Source: Hyphomicrobiales bacterium | GTDB lineage: Bacteria; Pseudomonadota; Alphaproteobacteria; Rhizobiales; Rhizobiaceae | Direction of reading: 5' to 3' | Assembly (NCBI GenBank): GCA_900466875.1 | Contig: UBNQ01000027.1 | Coordinates: 1-64,000 of the forward strand | Length of the DNA: 64,000 nucleotides | Shown: in pieces, positions 16,687 to 25,698 of the stretch | Layout: each line of letters begins with the position of its first letter | How positions within the stretch are numbered: the stretch's first letter is position 1 | The notes under the pieces: generated by a model | What the model was told of the DNA's origin: nothing | The model's database searches: none | Seen by the model: only the letters and a program-made list of their open reading frames with translations | Program-made: the position numbers and the translations under genes

Positions 16687-16796
16687 GCTTATTATAATCG
16701 AAATCGACGAAAAACAGAATAAAACACGCGCAGTATTCGAATAAAATGCGACGAAAATTCGCGACAAATTTAGCTAAAATTCGAGCCAAATCCGAT
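16687..16796. repeat. Five degenerate 22-bp tandem repeats upstream of the BTLCP gene
   Basis: Units begin at 16687, 16709, 16731, 16753 and 16775. Aligned, column 5 (A) and columns 15-16 (AA) are identical in all five, and ATTCG recurs at exactly 22-bp steps (16735, 16757, 16779). The shared pattern is GAAAATTCG followed by AAnnAAA and then CG. The block is AT-rich against a GC-rich background and contains a TATAAT on the minus strand (16691-16696). A period of two helical turns suits a protein-binding array. The rest of the 490-bp gap (16609-16686 and 16797-17097) holds no gene I can support. Confidence 0.6.
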
Positions 16797-17097
16797 CGGT
16801 CAAAGCGTAAAGCCTTGAAATTTCGAAGTGTCTATCTTGCTGTGTTTGCGCTGATTGAGGCGCGGCGCGGCGTTTGCTTGGCTCAAATCATGCCTTGGAC
16901 AGCACATGATGAAGGCTGAAAGGAGGAAAATTGCTCCCGGAGGCCGTCAAAATCGCCCAGAAAAAAATCCCGAAAAGATACATTTTTTTTCGAGAGTGGC
17001 CGATTTTCGGACGAGCGGGCGCGGAAAGGCGGCCGTGTCGTGCCAATTTTGGACGCGGCTACGGGCGAATAAGCAATCGCAAATGGGGTTGGGAAAC

Positions 17098-17709
17098 TTA
17101 GAGGAATTCCGTCAGGGCTTCGCGTGACTGGACCGAGGCAAACTCGATCGCGACGCCTTCCATGAAGTGGCGGACGACACGGCCGCGCATGTTGCCGAGC
17201 CGTACCGGGGTTCCGATGACGGGGCGAATCTCGACGTCGACGGCGGCGCCGGAGAGGGACAGGTCCATCAGGCGGCAAGTATAACGGCTACCGTCTTCCA
17301 GTGTCAGCTCGGTCAGCGTGTTGCGCGGTGTCAGACGGTCGTGGCGACGATCTTCCGGCAGGCCGAGTTCGTGCTTGTTGGCAATCCAGGTCAACTGGGC
17401 TGCCAGCTTCTCGCGCTTGCGCTCGGTTGCGTTGATCGACATGACGAAGCCGTCGTTGGACAGGCTCAGTACATTGCCTTCAAGGCGTCCCAGATGATCG
17501 AGATAGGCGATGATCCGCTCGTTCACGCGCGGCTGCCCGGCGCATATGAGGCTCACGTCGCCGGGCGACATGTCGATCACGATGCAGGGATATTCCTCAT
17601 GGTCGGCCAGCATCAGTCTTCCATCGACATTGACCGAGACGCGCTGAAACGAACGCTGTGCAGCGATCGTGTGCGTCGGTCGGGTCTGTGCCGGCTGAAA
17701 GGAAAACAT
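17098..17709 (-). CDS. Protein with two PilZ domains (probable c-di-GMP binder)
   Basis: A 203-residue soluble protein. The first half is PilZ-like (QRSFQRVSVNVDGRLML then DMSPGDVSLIC). The second is a better PilZ domain (RRHDRLTPRNTLTEL then DLSLSGAAVDV and VVRHFMEGVAIEF). The RxxxR and D/NxSxxG elements that clamp c-di-GMP are recognisable in the second domain (RHDRLTPR, DLSLSG) and partial in the first. PilZ proteins relay c-di-GMP levels to motility, exopolysaccharide or adhesion. It lies 490 bp upstream of the LapG-type peptidase, on the same strand, with the repeat array between them. Confidence 0.85.
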   Translation of the reverse strand: MFSFQPAQTRPTHTIAAQRSFQRVSVNVDGRLMLADHEEYPCIVIDMSPGDVSLICAGQPRVNERIIAYLDHLGRLEGNVLSLSNDGFVMSINATERKREKLAAQLTWIANKHELGLPEDRRHDRLTPRNTLTELTLEDGSRYTCRLMDLSLSGAAVDVEIRPVIGTPVRLGNMRGRVVRHFMEGVAIEFASVQSREALTEFL

Positions 17710-17791
17710 CTGGTCGGTTCGGCTCTGAGCTAATATCGAGTCAGATAGATAACATTAGGCAGTTAACAGATGGTTGTTCCGGCGCGGCGAG

Positions 17792-18385
17792 CTATCGTCC
17801 GGGTTGGGCGAAACGCTGGCCGACAAGTCGCCGGAAAAATGTCACCGGCATGGCTGAAGAGATGTGGCTGTCGGAACTGATCGTCGGCCGCGTCCCGTCG
17901 GGTTTGATGAACCCCCAGCCTTCGAAGGCCAGGCCGCGCACCGGCAAGGCGGTGAAGGGGAGCGGGGTTTCGCGCGGCACCAGTGCGCCGAGCACGCGGT
18001 CGCTTCGATAGCCTTGCGAGCGCATCGGCATCAGCAAAAGATCGTGGGCATAGTCCTGTTCGTCATAGGACAGGCGGATGTCGAGGAGTGCCGGTCTTTC
18101 GTAGAACAGGACATGGTTCAGGATCGCCGTCGGCGTGTCGTCCTCGGTGCCGAGCCACATGGATGCGAAATCGAGACCGCGAAGCTCGCGGTTGAAGAGT
18201 TCACATATTCGTGTGCCCGCAAGTGCGAATGTCGGCTTGGCGGGGATGGTGGCGTTGACGATGAACAGATGTGGCAGAAAACGGCGCAGGGCAGACGGAT
18301 CGATCTCGGAACGCAGCGGTGCTGGCCGGCTGCCTCTTAAGCCGTTCCAGTAGTTAAAGATTTCTTGTGTTGCCGTGTTTAACAT
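17792..18385 (-). CDS. PAS domain protein (PAS_5 family)
   Basis: A 197-residue protein that is essentially a single PAS-type domain of the PAS_5 kind common in alphaproteobacteria: YWNGLRGSRPAPLRSEIDP, then LPHLFIVNATIP, FALAGTRICELFNRELRGL and LLLPMRSQGYRSDRVLGAL (approximate order). It has no output domain, so it may act with a partner. Ligand and role are unknown. It follows the same strand as the PilZ gene with 82 bp between, so the two signalling genes may be co-expressed. Confidence 0.82.
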   Translation of the reverse strand: MLNTATQEIFNYWNGLRGSRPAPLRSEIDPSALRRFLPHLFIVNATIPAKPTFALAGTRICELFNRELRGLDFASMWLGTEDDTPTAILNHVLFYERPALLDIRLSYDEQDYAHDLLLMPMRSQGYRSDRVLGALVPRETPLPFTALPVRGLAFEGWGFIKPDGTRPTISSDSHISSAMPVTFFRRLVGQRFAQPGR

Positions 18386-18587
18386 GCGTCATTCCTGTCC
18401 GATAATGATCCAGAATCCCCCTCGGAATCGTGTGGATAGGGTTTAATCAGCGAAAATCGTGCCAGTTGGGCCGCGATCAGGGTCCTTGGACGCACAGCGC
18501 CATGGCGCAAGCCCCGTTCCCTATGGCTTTTCAAGCCATTGAGGCTGCTGTATGCCTGCCTGACTGCTGATGACGGAAGGATTGGCC

Positions 18588-19334
18588 ATGGACGATAGGC
18601 CCGACATGGCCCGTGATGACGAGGCATTTTCGGATAACGGAAAGCGCGAAAGGCAACCGGTGTTCAACATGCCGGGGATCCTTCTTGCCAGCATGGCACT
18701 GCTTGCCGCGCTTTATGTGGTCCAGGAATATCTGCTCGGTGCCGACGCGCGCGCCGAATTCATCGTGATGCTGGCATTCACGCCGATCCGATATGTCTTC
18801 CCGCTCTCCGAACAGGGCCTCGAATGGCTTTGGACGCCGGTCACCTATTCGCTTCTGCATGGAAGCGTCGAGCACATCGCCTTCAACGCCTTGTGGCTTG
18901 CGGCGTTCGGTACCCCTGTCGTGCGGCGCATCGGGGCGGTTCGTTTTCTGATTTTCTGGATCTTGTCGGCTGCCGCTGCGGCTTTCTTTCATGCCGGGCT
19001 CCACTGGGGTGAGGAAACGCTGCTGATCGGCGCTTCCGGCGTGGTCTCGGCGCTGATGGGCGCTGCCTGCCGTTTTGCCTTTCCGGATGGCGGCGGTTAT
19101 GACCGCACGCACGGCCACCTCTATCCGCGGCAGTCCATTATCGGCGCATTTTCAAACCGGACGGTGGTGATCTTTACCGCCATGTGGTTCCTCGGAAACA
19201 TTCTCATTGCCGTCGGACTGCCGCTGATCGGCAGCGGAACCGGCGAGATCGCCTGGGATGCTCATATCGGCGGTTTCCTGTTCGGCTTCCTGTTTTTCGG
19301 TCTTTTCGATCCGATCCGCTACCGGGAGCTGTAA
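18588..19334 (+). CDS. Rhomboid family intramembrane serine protease
   Basis: A 248-residue membrane protein with six to seven helices. The catalytic pair is present: Ser in LLIGASGVVSALMG and His in WDAHIGGFLFGFLF. The oxyanion-side His/Asn are seen in HGSVEHIAFNALW. Rhomboids cut single-pass membrane proteins within or near the bilayer; the substrate is unknown. I start at ATG 18588 (MDDRPDMARDDE) because GGAAGG lies seven bases upstream; an ATG at 18570 has no ribosome-binding site. It precedes a CBS gene by 113 bp on the same strand. Confidence 0.93.
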   Translation: MDDRPDMARDDEAFSDNGKRERQPVFNMPGILLASMALLAALYVVQEYLLGADARAEFIVMLAFTPIRYVFPLSEQGLEWLWTPVTYSLLHGSVEHIAFNALWLAAFGTPVVRRIGAVRFLIFWILSAAAAAFFHAGLHWGEETLLIGASGVVSALMGAACRFAFPDGGGYDRTHGHLYPRQSIIGAFSNRTVVIFTAMWFLGNILIAVGLPLIGSGTGEIAWDAHIGGFLFGFLFFGLFDPIRYREL

Positions 19335-19447
19335 AAGCGACCGCTTGAACTCCCGTAAAGCCCGATCTACACTTCCAGATGTATGGAGAAGTGTCCGGGA
19401 ACCTCGGAGGAGGAGGGGAACGGCACGTTGATTCGCAAGGAGAAGGC

Positions 19448-19882
19448 ATGTCGACTACCGTGAAGATGATGCTTGACGCCAAGGGGCGTGCAGTGGAGAC
19501 GGTCGAACCGGACCGCAAGCTGCTGGAGGTTGCGACGGTTCTGAACGACAAGAAGATCGGCGCAGTGGTGGTTGCCGGTCTGGAAGGACGGATCGCCGGC
19601 ATCTTTACCGAACGGGATCTGGTCCGGACGATTGCGACCCACGGGGTCGAAGCACTCGAAAAGCCCGTCCAGACGATGATGACGACCGGCGTGACGCGCT
19701 GTCGCGAGGAGCAGACCGTCGACGAAGTGATGGAGCTGATGACAGCCGGTCGCTTCCGTCACGTGCCGGTCGAAACCGACGGCAAGCTTGCCGGGATCAT
19801 CTCGATCGGCGACGTCGTCAAGGCTCGTATGCGCGAGGTCGAGCACGAAGCCGAACAGATGAAGGCTTATATCGCCAGCTGA
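19448..19882 (+). CDS. Stand-alone CBS domain-pair protein
   Basis: A 144-residue protein made of two CBS domains. The first spans about residues 10-65 (ETVEPDRKLLEVATVLNDKK, GIFTERDLVRTIA) and the second about 75-130 (MMTTGVTRCREEQTVDEVME, RHVPVETDGKLAGIISIGDV). CBS pairs bind adenosyl nucleotides and usually sense energy state. The target is unknown. ATG 19448 was chosen for the strong AAGGAG upstream; the longer frame from 19379 lacks one. Confidence 0.9.
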   Translation: MSTTVKMMLDAKGRAVETVEPDRKLLEVATVLNDKKIGAVVVAGLEGRIAGIFTERDLVRTIATHGVEALEKPVQTMMTTGVTRCREEQTVDEVMELMTAGRFRHVPVETDGKLAGIISIGDVVKARMREVEHEAEQMKAYIAS

Positions 19883-19928
19883 TCTCTGCCGGCCCCGGTC
19901 GCGGGATTTGAATATTGCCTCGCCCGCG

Positions 19929-20891
19929 TCAGCGGGCGAACACTTCCTGCATGCGTTTCAGGGCGCCGATCTGCGCCATGGTTTCCTCATATCCGCGCTC
20001 GATCGCTTCGCCGGCGCGGTGGAATTCCGAAAGCCCGATATCTGCGAGCCGCGGATGCAGTGCCAGGTCCGGCGGATCGCCGGCCAAGCGGGCGCGGGAA
20101 ATACGCTCCTGGATGATGTTGAAGGCCTGCACCATGGTGCCGGTCATGCCCACCTTCGATTGGTCCGACTTTTCCCGGATCACTTCATCGAAGGTCTGGA
20201 CGCTGGCATTGTGCTTGACCACTGCCGAGCGGCCGAAGATTTCGTAGTTCAAGTTTACCGCGACAACAAGCGGCTGCTCGTAGGCGCGGCAGACCGAAGT
20301 CGGGACCGGATTGACGAGCGCGCCGTCGACGAGCGTGCGGTTGTTGCATTTCACCGGTTCGAAAATGCCGGGCAGGGCATAGGAAGCCCTCAAGCCGGTA
20401 ATCAGCGATCCGCTCGAAATCCAGATTTCGTGGCCGGTCAGAAGCTCCGTCGCAACGGCAACGAAGGGTCGGTCGAGGTCCTCGATCGCGAGGCCTTCGA
20501 GATGTTCCTGCATCCGCTTGGTCAGCCGCATGCCGCCCAGCAGGCCGCCTCCGCCGATGGTGAGGTCCAGCAGTGCCGCGATGCGCCGCATGGTGAGCGA
20601 TCGGGCAAAGGCTTCCAGCTCGTCGAGCTTGCCGGACAGATAACAGCCGCCGACCAGCGCACCGATCGAGGTTCCGGCGATCATGCCGACTTCGATGCCG
20701 GCCTCGTCCAGGGCACGTAGGACGCCGATATGGGCCCATCCGCGGGCAGCGCCGCCGCCGAGTGCAAGTGAAAGTTTCGCTTTGCGGGGAGGGGCGATCA
20801 CGACCGGCGGCGTCGGTGTTTCCACGCCCATCGCGCCTTCATCCTGCGATGCGGGCTGACGACCTTGACGGTTCCAGGTCCAGTTCAGCAT
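19929..20891 (-). CDS. Patatin-like phospholipase family protein
   Basis: A 320-residue protein with the patatin Ser-Asp dyad: oxyanion loop LALGGGAARGWAHIGVL, nucleophile in MIAGTSIGALVGG, and the DGA/G Asp in RTLVDGALVNPVP. It has a Pro-rich N-terminus and no signal peptide. It matches the bacterial RssA/YlbK-like group, thought to be intracellular serine hydrolases. The substrate is unknown. The start ATG at 20891 has AGGAGGG upstream; the frame is open to 20918. The gene is convergent with the CBS gene (46-bp gap). Confidence 0.9.
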   Translation of the reverse strand: MLNWTWNRQGRQPASQDEGAMGVETPTPPVVIAPPRKAKLSLALGGGAARGWAHIGVLRALDEAGIEVGMIAGTSIGALVGGCYLSGKLDELEAFARSLTMRRIAALLDLTIGGGGLLGGMRLTKRMQEHLEGLAIEDLDRPFVAVATELLTGHEIWISSGSLITGLRASYALPGIFEPVKCNNRTLVDGALVNPVPTSVCRAYEQPLVVAVNLNYEIFGRSAVVKHNASVQTFDEVIREKSDQSKVGMTGTMVQAFNIIQERISRARLAGDPPDLALHPRLADIGLSEFHRAGEAIERGYEETMAQIGALKRMQEVFAR

Positions 20892-20998
20892 TGATCCATA
20901 CCCTCCTGAGTCGATCATTGCGTGATCGACAATTAACGCATCGGATGGTTTCGAAAGCGTTTACTCTGGCGGGAGCTGGATCGGAACGAGGCGGGTAC

Positions 20999-21463
20999 CT
21001 ATTCGGTCGGCTTGCTGGAATACACGGCTTCAGGATCAAAATGACGCGCATCATCCCTGATTTCAAGGATGGTACGGTCGTCATCTTTTGTTACGGCCCG
21101 ATAGAAACAGGAACGGCGGCCGGTGTGGCAGGTCGCGTCATGGCCTGCAACGGAGACCTTCAGCCAGATTGCGTCCTGATCACAATCGGTGCGGATGTCG
21201 TGCACGGTCTGCAGGTTGCCGGAGGTCTCGCCCTTTTTCCAGAGCGATTTGCGCGAACGGCTGTAATAATGGGCGATGCCGGTATCGACCGTCAGACGAA
21301 GCGCTTCGGCATTCATATGCGCGACCATCAGCAGTTCGCCATCCTTGGCGTCCGTAACGACGGCGGTGATCAGGCCATTGTCATCGAAGCGCGGCGTGAA
21401 GAGGCCTGCACCCTCCAGTTCGGCTTTGTCGGCGGAGGGGGCAGGGAAATCGGTCATCGTCAT
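20999..21463 (-). CDS. hisI: Phosphoribosyl-AMP cyclohydrolase HisI
   Basis: A 154-residue monofunctional enzyme for the third step of histidine synthesis (opening of the adenine ring of PR-AMP). Visible signatures: [48 protein letters not shown], and the metal-binding segment [11 protein letters not shown] with the paired Cys in [16 protein letters not shown] 21463 was chosen because AGGTG lies six bases upstream and the start is five bases after the folE stop; the longer frame to 21592 lies inside folE. Monofunctional HisI without a fused HisE is usual in alphaproteobacteria. Confidence 0.96.
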   Translation of the reverse strand: MTMTDFPAPSADKAELEGAGLFTPRFDDNGLITAVVTDAKDGELLMVAHMNAEALRLTVDTGIAHYYSRSRKSLWKKGETSGNLQTVHDIRTDCDQDAIWLKVSVAGHDATCHTGRRSCFYRAVTKDDDRTILEIRDDARHFDPEAVYSSKPTE

Positions 21464-21468
21464 GCAAA

Positions 21469-22095
21469 TCACCTGTTGCGGGCGAGCGTGAAGAAGCGTG
21501 CCTGTTCGGTCGCGTTGGTCTTGAACTCGCCGGTGAATGTGGTCGTCAGCGTGCGAGAGCCCTGCTTCTGCACGCCGCGCATTTCCATGCACATGTGCTC
21601 CGCTTCGATCAGCACTGCGACGCCGCGCGGCTTCAGCGTGTCCTGGATCGCGTTGGCGATCTGCGCCGTCATGTTTTCCTGCGTCTGCAGCCGGCGACCG
21701 AAGATTTCAATCACGCGGGCGATCTTCGACAGGCCGAGTACCGGGCCGTTCGGCAGATAGGCGACCGTCGCCATGCCCTTGATCGGCAGCATGTGGTGTT
21801 CGCAATGGGAAAAGAAGGGAATGTCACGCACGAGCACGATGTCGTCGAAGCCCGACATTTCCTCGAACGTGCGGCCCAGCACTTCCTGATAGGACTGGTC
21901 GTAGCCGGCAAACAATTCGCGATAGGCTTTTGCAACACGCGTCGGCGTGTCCAGCAGACCTTCGCGCGTCGGGTCATCACCTGCCCAGCGCAGTAATACC
22001 CGAACGGCCTCCTCGGCCTCTGCCTGGGAAGGGCGTGCCTGATCCTGGCTCGATTCCTGGCCCTGTGCCGGAAAATTCTTCACAATCGCATCCAT
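21469..22095 (-). CDS. folE: GTP cyclohydrolase I (type IA)
   Basis: A 208-residue enzyme that converts GTP to 7,8-dihydroneopterin triphosphate, entry to folate synthesis. It has [20 protein letters not shown], the Zn-binding [33 protein letters not shown], and the second Zn-site Cys in [12 protein letters not shown], followed by the [14 protein letters not shown] end. The intact Cys and His ligands mark it as the zinc-dependent FolE type. hisI begins five bases downstream, so the two are co-transcribed, an arrangement I recall from other rhizobia. Confidence 0.97.
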   Translation of the reverse strand: MDAIVKNFPAQGQESSQDQARPSQAEAEEAVRVLLRWAGDDPTREGLLDTPTRVAKAYRELFAGYDQSYQEVLGRTFEEMSGFDDIVLVRDIPFFSHCEHHMLPIKGMATVAYLPNGPVLGLSKIARVIEIFGRRLQTQENMTAQIANAIQDTLKPRGVAVLIEAEHMCMEMRGVQKQGSRTLTTTFTGEFKTNATEQARFFTLARNR

Positions 22096-22372
22096 CTATG
22101 ATCTCCCGATGCGGTTCAAGGCCGCATCCGACATACATCAAGGCGTCTTTTAACGAGAAAAACGCCCAACACACCTCTGTCCGTGCCCGTTATCTGATGG
22201 CTGACGGGTCTTTTGACAAGATATTCTGTTTCACCGCGCATCGAATTCGGCAAAAACCTGCCTTATTGATCGCTGTCCCGTGCCATCACATATAGAGACT
22301 AACGACTTTCTTCGATAGTTCACCTTACGCTACGATCCGTTCAGCGGATCACGACGATGCGGATGAATTGAT

Positions 22373-22819
22373 ATGGACGACATCTATAACAACAAGATCC
22401 TGGAGTTTGCCGGCAACATTACTCGCTCCGGCGCGATGCCAGATGCGGATGCGAGTTCGGAGAAACATTCCAAGCTCTGCGGCTCCAAGGTGCGCGTCTA
22501 TCTCAAGCTGGATGGCGACGTGGTGACGGATTTTTCCCATGAAGTGAGAGCCTGCGCGCTCGGCCAAGCGTCGTCCGCGATCATGGCGCTTTATGTGGTC
22601 GGTGCGACGGCAGCCGAATTGCGTCAGGCCCGTCTCGATATGCTGGCCATGCTGAAGCATGGCGGCGAAGGGCCTGTCGGTCGCTTCGAGGAGATGCGGT
22701 ATCTCAAACCGGTAAAAGACTACAAGGCCCGCCATGCCTCCACCATGCTCACCTTCGATGCGGTGGTCGATGCGCTCGATCAGATCGAGGCGAATCAGGC
22801 AGACAGGCTGGAGGCTTGA
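22373..22819 (+). CDS. IscU/NifU-like iron-sulfur cluster scaffold protein
   Basis: A 148-residue protein with the IscU fold. Two cluster-ligand cysteines are visible (SKLCGSKVRV and RACALGQASS). The position of the third IscU Cys is taken by Arg-His (YKARHASTML), which I believe is normal for this rhizobial subgroup. It would hold nascent Fe-S clusters or assist SUF assembly, but no suf genes are in the window. The gene ends 18 bp before a long inverted-repeat element. Confidence 0.8.
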   Translation: MDDIYNNKILEFAGNITRSGAMPDADASSEKHSKLCGSKVRVYLKLDGDVVTDFSHEVRACALGQASSAIMALYVVGATAAELRQARLDMLAMLKHGGEGPVGRFEEMRYLKPVKDYKARHASTMLTFDAVVDALDQIEANQADRLEA

Positions 22820-22836
22820 ATTGAGCGGCGCGGTTA

Positions 22837-23030
22837 CCCCCCTCTGGCCTGCCGGCCATCTCCCCCACAAGGAGGGAGATCAGCTGGGCGCGGCCACTCG
22901 TTCCACAGCAAACGATGCCATTCGGCGGCAATGTCTTGTCCAACATAAGCAACCCTCCCGTTCGGCAAAACCAGCGCCGCGAGTCGATCTCCCCCCTTGT
23001 GGGGGAGATAGCCGGCAGGGCAGAGGGGGG
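22837..23030. repeat. 194-bp intergenic element with 45-bp inverted terminal arms
   Basis: Left arm 22837-22881 and right arm 22986-23030 are reverse complements with 42 of 45 matching. Each begins with CCCCCCTCTG, continues CCTGCCGGC and holds its own small palindrome (ATCTCCCCC next to GGGAGAT). The 104-bp centre has no reading frame I can support. The structure is like a small non-autonomous mobile or mosaic intergenic element; similar GCCGG / CTCCCCC repeats are, from memory, common in rhizobia. No clear target-site duplication is visible. Confidence 0.75.
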
Positions 23031-23083
23031 CGAGCTGGCGCAAACGAGAGACGGAAAGCGGCTGCTTCCGGCACCCTTTCCTG

Positions 23084-23449
23084 ATGTGTGGCTCCCCCGA
23101 CTGCAATCATAAAAAACCATCGCCGCCGAGCCGGTCCCGCAACTGGCAGGGGCCGTATCGCAAGACGCCCGGCCGGCTTCTCGGCATGGGTTTCATCCGT
23201 CTTTACCAGCTCACCCTATCCGGCTTCATCGGCAATTCCTGCCGCCATATCCCGACCTGTTCGGAATACGGCTACGAGGCCTTTGCCCGGCATGGTTTCT
23301 GGTCCGGCTTCTGGCTGACGTTGTTCCGCGTCGTCCGGTGCGGACCGGGCGGTACGAGCGGGCTTGATCCGGTACCCGATGCACTCGCGACCGGCTATCG
23401 GCGATGGATGCCCTGGCAGCTCTGGCGTGTCGGTCGAAAGACCTCGTAA
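23084..23449 (+). CDS. yidD: Membrane protein insertion efficiency factor YidD
   Basis: A 121-residue protein with the YidD core: [20 protein letters not shown], then [16 protein letters not shown] and [17 protein letters not shown]. The three conserved cysteines (NSC, TCSEY, RCGPGG) are present. YidD helps YidC insert inner-membrane proteins. The N-terminal 33 residues are basic, Ser/Pro-rich and typical of rhizobial forms. No Shine-Dalgarno is seen before the ATG at 23084, so an internal start is possible. It precedes thrS by 121 bp on the same strand. Confidence 0.93.
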   Translation: MCGSPDCNHKKPSPPSRSRNWQGPYRKTPGRLLGMGFIRLYQLTLSGFIGNSCRHIPTCSEYGYEAFARHGFWSGFWLTLFRVVRCGPGGTSGLDPVPDALATGYRRWMPWQLWRVGRKTS

Positions 23450-23570
23450 CCTTTACTCCGCAGCGTTTTTTGACTATCACGCACGCGTTCGATGCCGCGC
23501 CGGCCTAAGCCCTCGCGGTCCCTTTTTTGACCACCCGCATTCGTTGGCGGGACTGGACAGGAGAATTTTG

Positions 23571-25589
23571 ATGTCCGTTTCCCTTACATTCCCCGATGGC
23601 TCCGTGCGCGTCTTCGACGCCGGCACGACCGGCTTTGCCGTTGCCGAATCCATTTCCAAGTCGCTGGCCAAGAAGGCTGTCGCGATCGCGCTCGATGGCG
23701 AGCTGCGCGATCTCTCCGATCCCGTCACCGACGGCAAGATCGAGATCGTCACGCGCACCGATCCGCGCGCGCTCGAGCTCATCCGTCACGATGCCGCCCA
23801 TGTCATGGCCGAGGCCGTGCAGGATCTGTGGCCCGGCACGCAGGTGACGATCGGCCCGGTCATCGAAAACGGCTTCTATTACGACTTCAAGCGCATCCAT
23901 CCGGACAGCCGCGAGGATTGGCCCTTCACGCCCGACGATCTGCCGAAGATCGAAAAGAAGATGAAGGAAATCATCCAGAAGAACGCCGCCTTCACCAAGG
24001 AAATCTGGACACGCGAAAAGGCCAAGGACGTGTTTGCCGACAAGGGCGAGGCCTACAAGGTCGAGCTGGTCGACATGATCCCTGAAGGCCAGGACCTGAA
24101 AATCTACAATCAGGGCGGCTGGTTCGACCTTTGCCGCGGCCCGCATATGGCATCGACCGGCCAGATCGGCACGGCCTTCAAGCTGATGAAGGTCGCCGGT
24201 GCCTATTGGCGTGGCGATTCGACCAAGCCGATGCTGACGCGCATCTACGGCACGGCCTGGGCGACCCAGGAAGAGCTGGACCAGTATCTGCACGTTCTGG
24301 CCGAAGCCGAAAAGCGCGACCACCGCAAGCTCGGCCGCGAGATGGATCTGTTCCATTTCCAGGAAGAAGGTCCGGGCGTGGTGTTCTGGCACGGCAAGGG
24401 CTGGCGCATGTTCCAGACGCTGACGTCCTATATGCGCCGCCGTCTCGCAGGCACCTATGAAGAGGTCAACGCACCGCAGGTGCTCGACGCCTCGCTGTGG
24501 GAGACCTCCGGTCACTGGGGCTGGTACCAGGAAAACATGTTCGCGGTGAAATCGGCCTACGCCTTCACCCATCCGAAGGACGAGGAAGCGGATAACCGCG
24601 TCTTCGCGCTGAAGCCGATGAACTGCCCGGGTCACGTGCAGATCTTCAAGCATGGTCTGAAGTCTTACCGCGAACTGCCGATTCGCCTTGCCGAATTCGG
24701 TCTCGTGCATCGCTACGAAGCGTCCGGCGCGCTTCACGGCCTGATGCGCGTGCGCGGCTTCACGCAGGACGATGCGCATGTTTTCTGCACCGACGAGCAG
24801 CTGGCGGCGGAATGCCTGCGCATCAACGAGCTGATCCTTTCGGTCTACGAGGATTTCGGCTTCGAGGAAGTCGTCGTAAAACTGTCGACCCGTCCTGAAA
24901 AGCGCGTCGGCACCGACGATCTGTGGGATCGCGCCGAAAGCGTGATGACCGACGTGTTGAAGACGATCGAGGAACAGTCGGGCGGCCGCATCAAGACCGG
25001 CATCCTGCCGGGCGAGGGCGCGTTCTACGGTCCGAAGTTCGAATACACGCTGAAAGACGCGATCGGCCGTGAATGGCAGTGCGGCACGACGCAGGTCGAC
25101 TTCAACCTGCCGGAACGGTTCGGCGCCTTCTATATCGACGCCAACTCGGAAAAGACGCAGCCGGTGATGATCCACCGAGCCATCTGCGGCTCGATGGAAC
25201 GTTTCCTCGGCATCCTGATCGAAAACTTCGCCGGTCACATGCCGCTTTGGTTTGCGCCGACGCAGGTCGTCGTCGCGACGATCACCTCGGATGCGGACGA
25301 TTACGGCCGGGAGGTCGCCGAGCAGCTGCGTGATGCGGGCCTGCAGGTCGATACCGACTTCCGCAACGAGAAGATCAACTACAAGGTCCGCGAGCATTCG
25401 GTCGCCAAGGTGCCGGTGATCATCGTCTGCGGTCGTCAGGAAGCCGAGCAGCGGTCGGTCAATATTCGTCGCCTCGGCTCGCAGGCGCAGACGGCTATGT
25501 CGCTGGACGAGGCAATCGCCTCGCTGGTGGATGAGGCCACGCCGCCGGACGTCAAGCGCCGCAAGGCCGCCAAGTTCAAGGCTGCCTGA
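23571..25589 (+). CDS. thrS: Threonyl-tRNA synthetase
   Basis: A 672-residue class II synthetase. Domains in order: TGS (residues 1-65, from [14 protein letters not shown]), the editing domain with the HxxxH zinc/editing motif ([13 protein letters not shown]), the catalytic core with [23 protein letters not shown] (motif 2) and [16 protein letters not shown] (motif 3), and the C-terminal anticodon-binding domain. The ATG at 23571 follows AGGAG at six bases and fits the family start; the upstream open frame to 23364 overlaps yidD. I see no T-box leader. Confidence 0.98.
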   Translation: MSVSLTFPDGSVRVFDAGTTGFAVAESISKSLAKKAVAIALDGELRDLSDPVTDGKIEIVTRTDPRALELIRHDAAHVMAEAVQDLWPGTQVTIGPVIENGFYYDFKRIHPDSREDWPFTPDDLPKIEKKMKEIIQKNAAFTKEIWTREKAKDVFADKGEAYKVELVDMIPEGQDLKIYNQGGWFDLCRGPHMASTGQIGTAFKLMKVAGAYWRGDSTKPMLTRIYGTAWATQEELDQYLHVLAEAEKRDHRKLGREMDLFHFQEEGPGVVFWHGKGWRMFQTLTSYMRRRLAGTYEEVNAPQVLDASLWETSGHWGWYQENMFAVKSAYAFTHPKDEEADNRVFALKPMNCPGHVQIFKHGLKSYRELPIRLAEFGLVHRYEASGALHGLMRVRGFTQDDAHVFCTDEQLAAECLRINELILSVYEDFGFEEVVVKLSTRPEKRVGTDDLWDRAESVMTDVLKTIEEQSGGRIKTGILPGEGAFYGPKFEYTLKDAIGREWQCGTTQVDFNLPERFGAFYIDANSEKTQPVMIHRAICGSMERFLGILIENFAGHMPLWFAPTQVVVATITSDADDYGREVAEQLRDAGLQVDTDFRNEKINYKVREHSVAKVPVIIVCGRQEAEQRSVNIRRLGSQAQTAMSLDEAIASLVDEATPPDVKRRKAAKFKAA

Positions 25590-25602
25590 GCTTTGGATTA
25601 TC

Positions 25603-25631
25603 GACAGCGCCCGTCATGCACGGGCGCTGTC
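25603..25631 (+). terminator. Strong hairpin after thrS
   Basis: A perfect 12-bp stem (GACAGCGCCCGT / ACGGGCGCTGTC) with a five-base CATGC loop starts 13 bp after the thrS stop. The following bases (AGAATATTGTC) are only weakly T-rich, so it may be an imperfect intrinsic terminator or an mRNA 3' protector. Confidence 0.65.
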
Positions 25632-25698
25632 AGAATATTGTCATCGGACTGAAATATTATAAGCTCGTGACGAATGGCGGAGCTTCCGCGGAGACCGT

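Noticed and set aside
18420..18440. DnaA-box-like TGTGGATAG
   Set aside because: A single imperfect box with no cluster, no AT-rich unwinding element and no dnaA/hemE context, so not an origin.
23450..23570. Possible T-box or leader upstream of thrS
   Set aside because: The 121-bp gap has no T-box sequence and no terminator/antiterminator pair; T-boxes are also not expected in this group.
23505..25397. 630-codon open frame antisense to thrS
   Set aside because: It lies fully opposite a certain thrS gene; its codon pattern is the mirror of a GC-rich coding strand and its composition (His/Asp/Arg-rich) matches no family.
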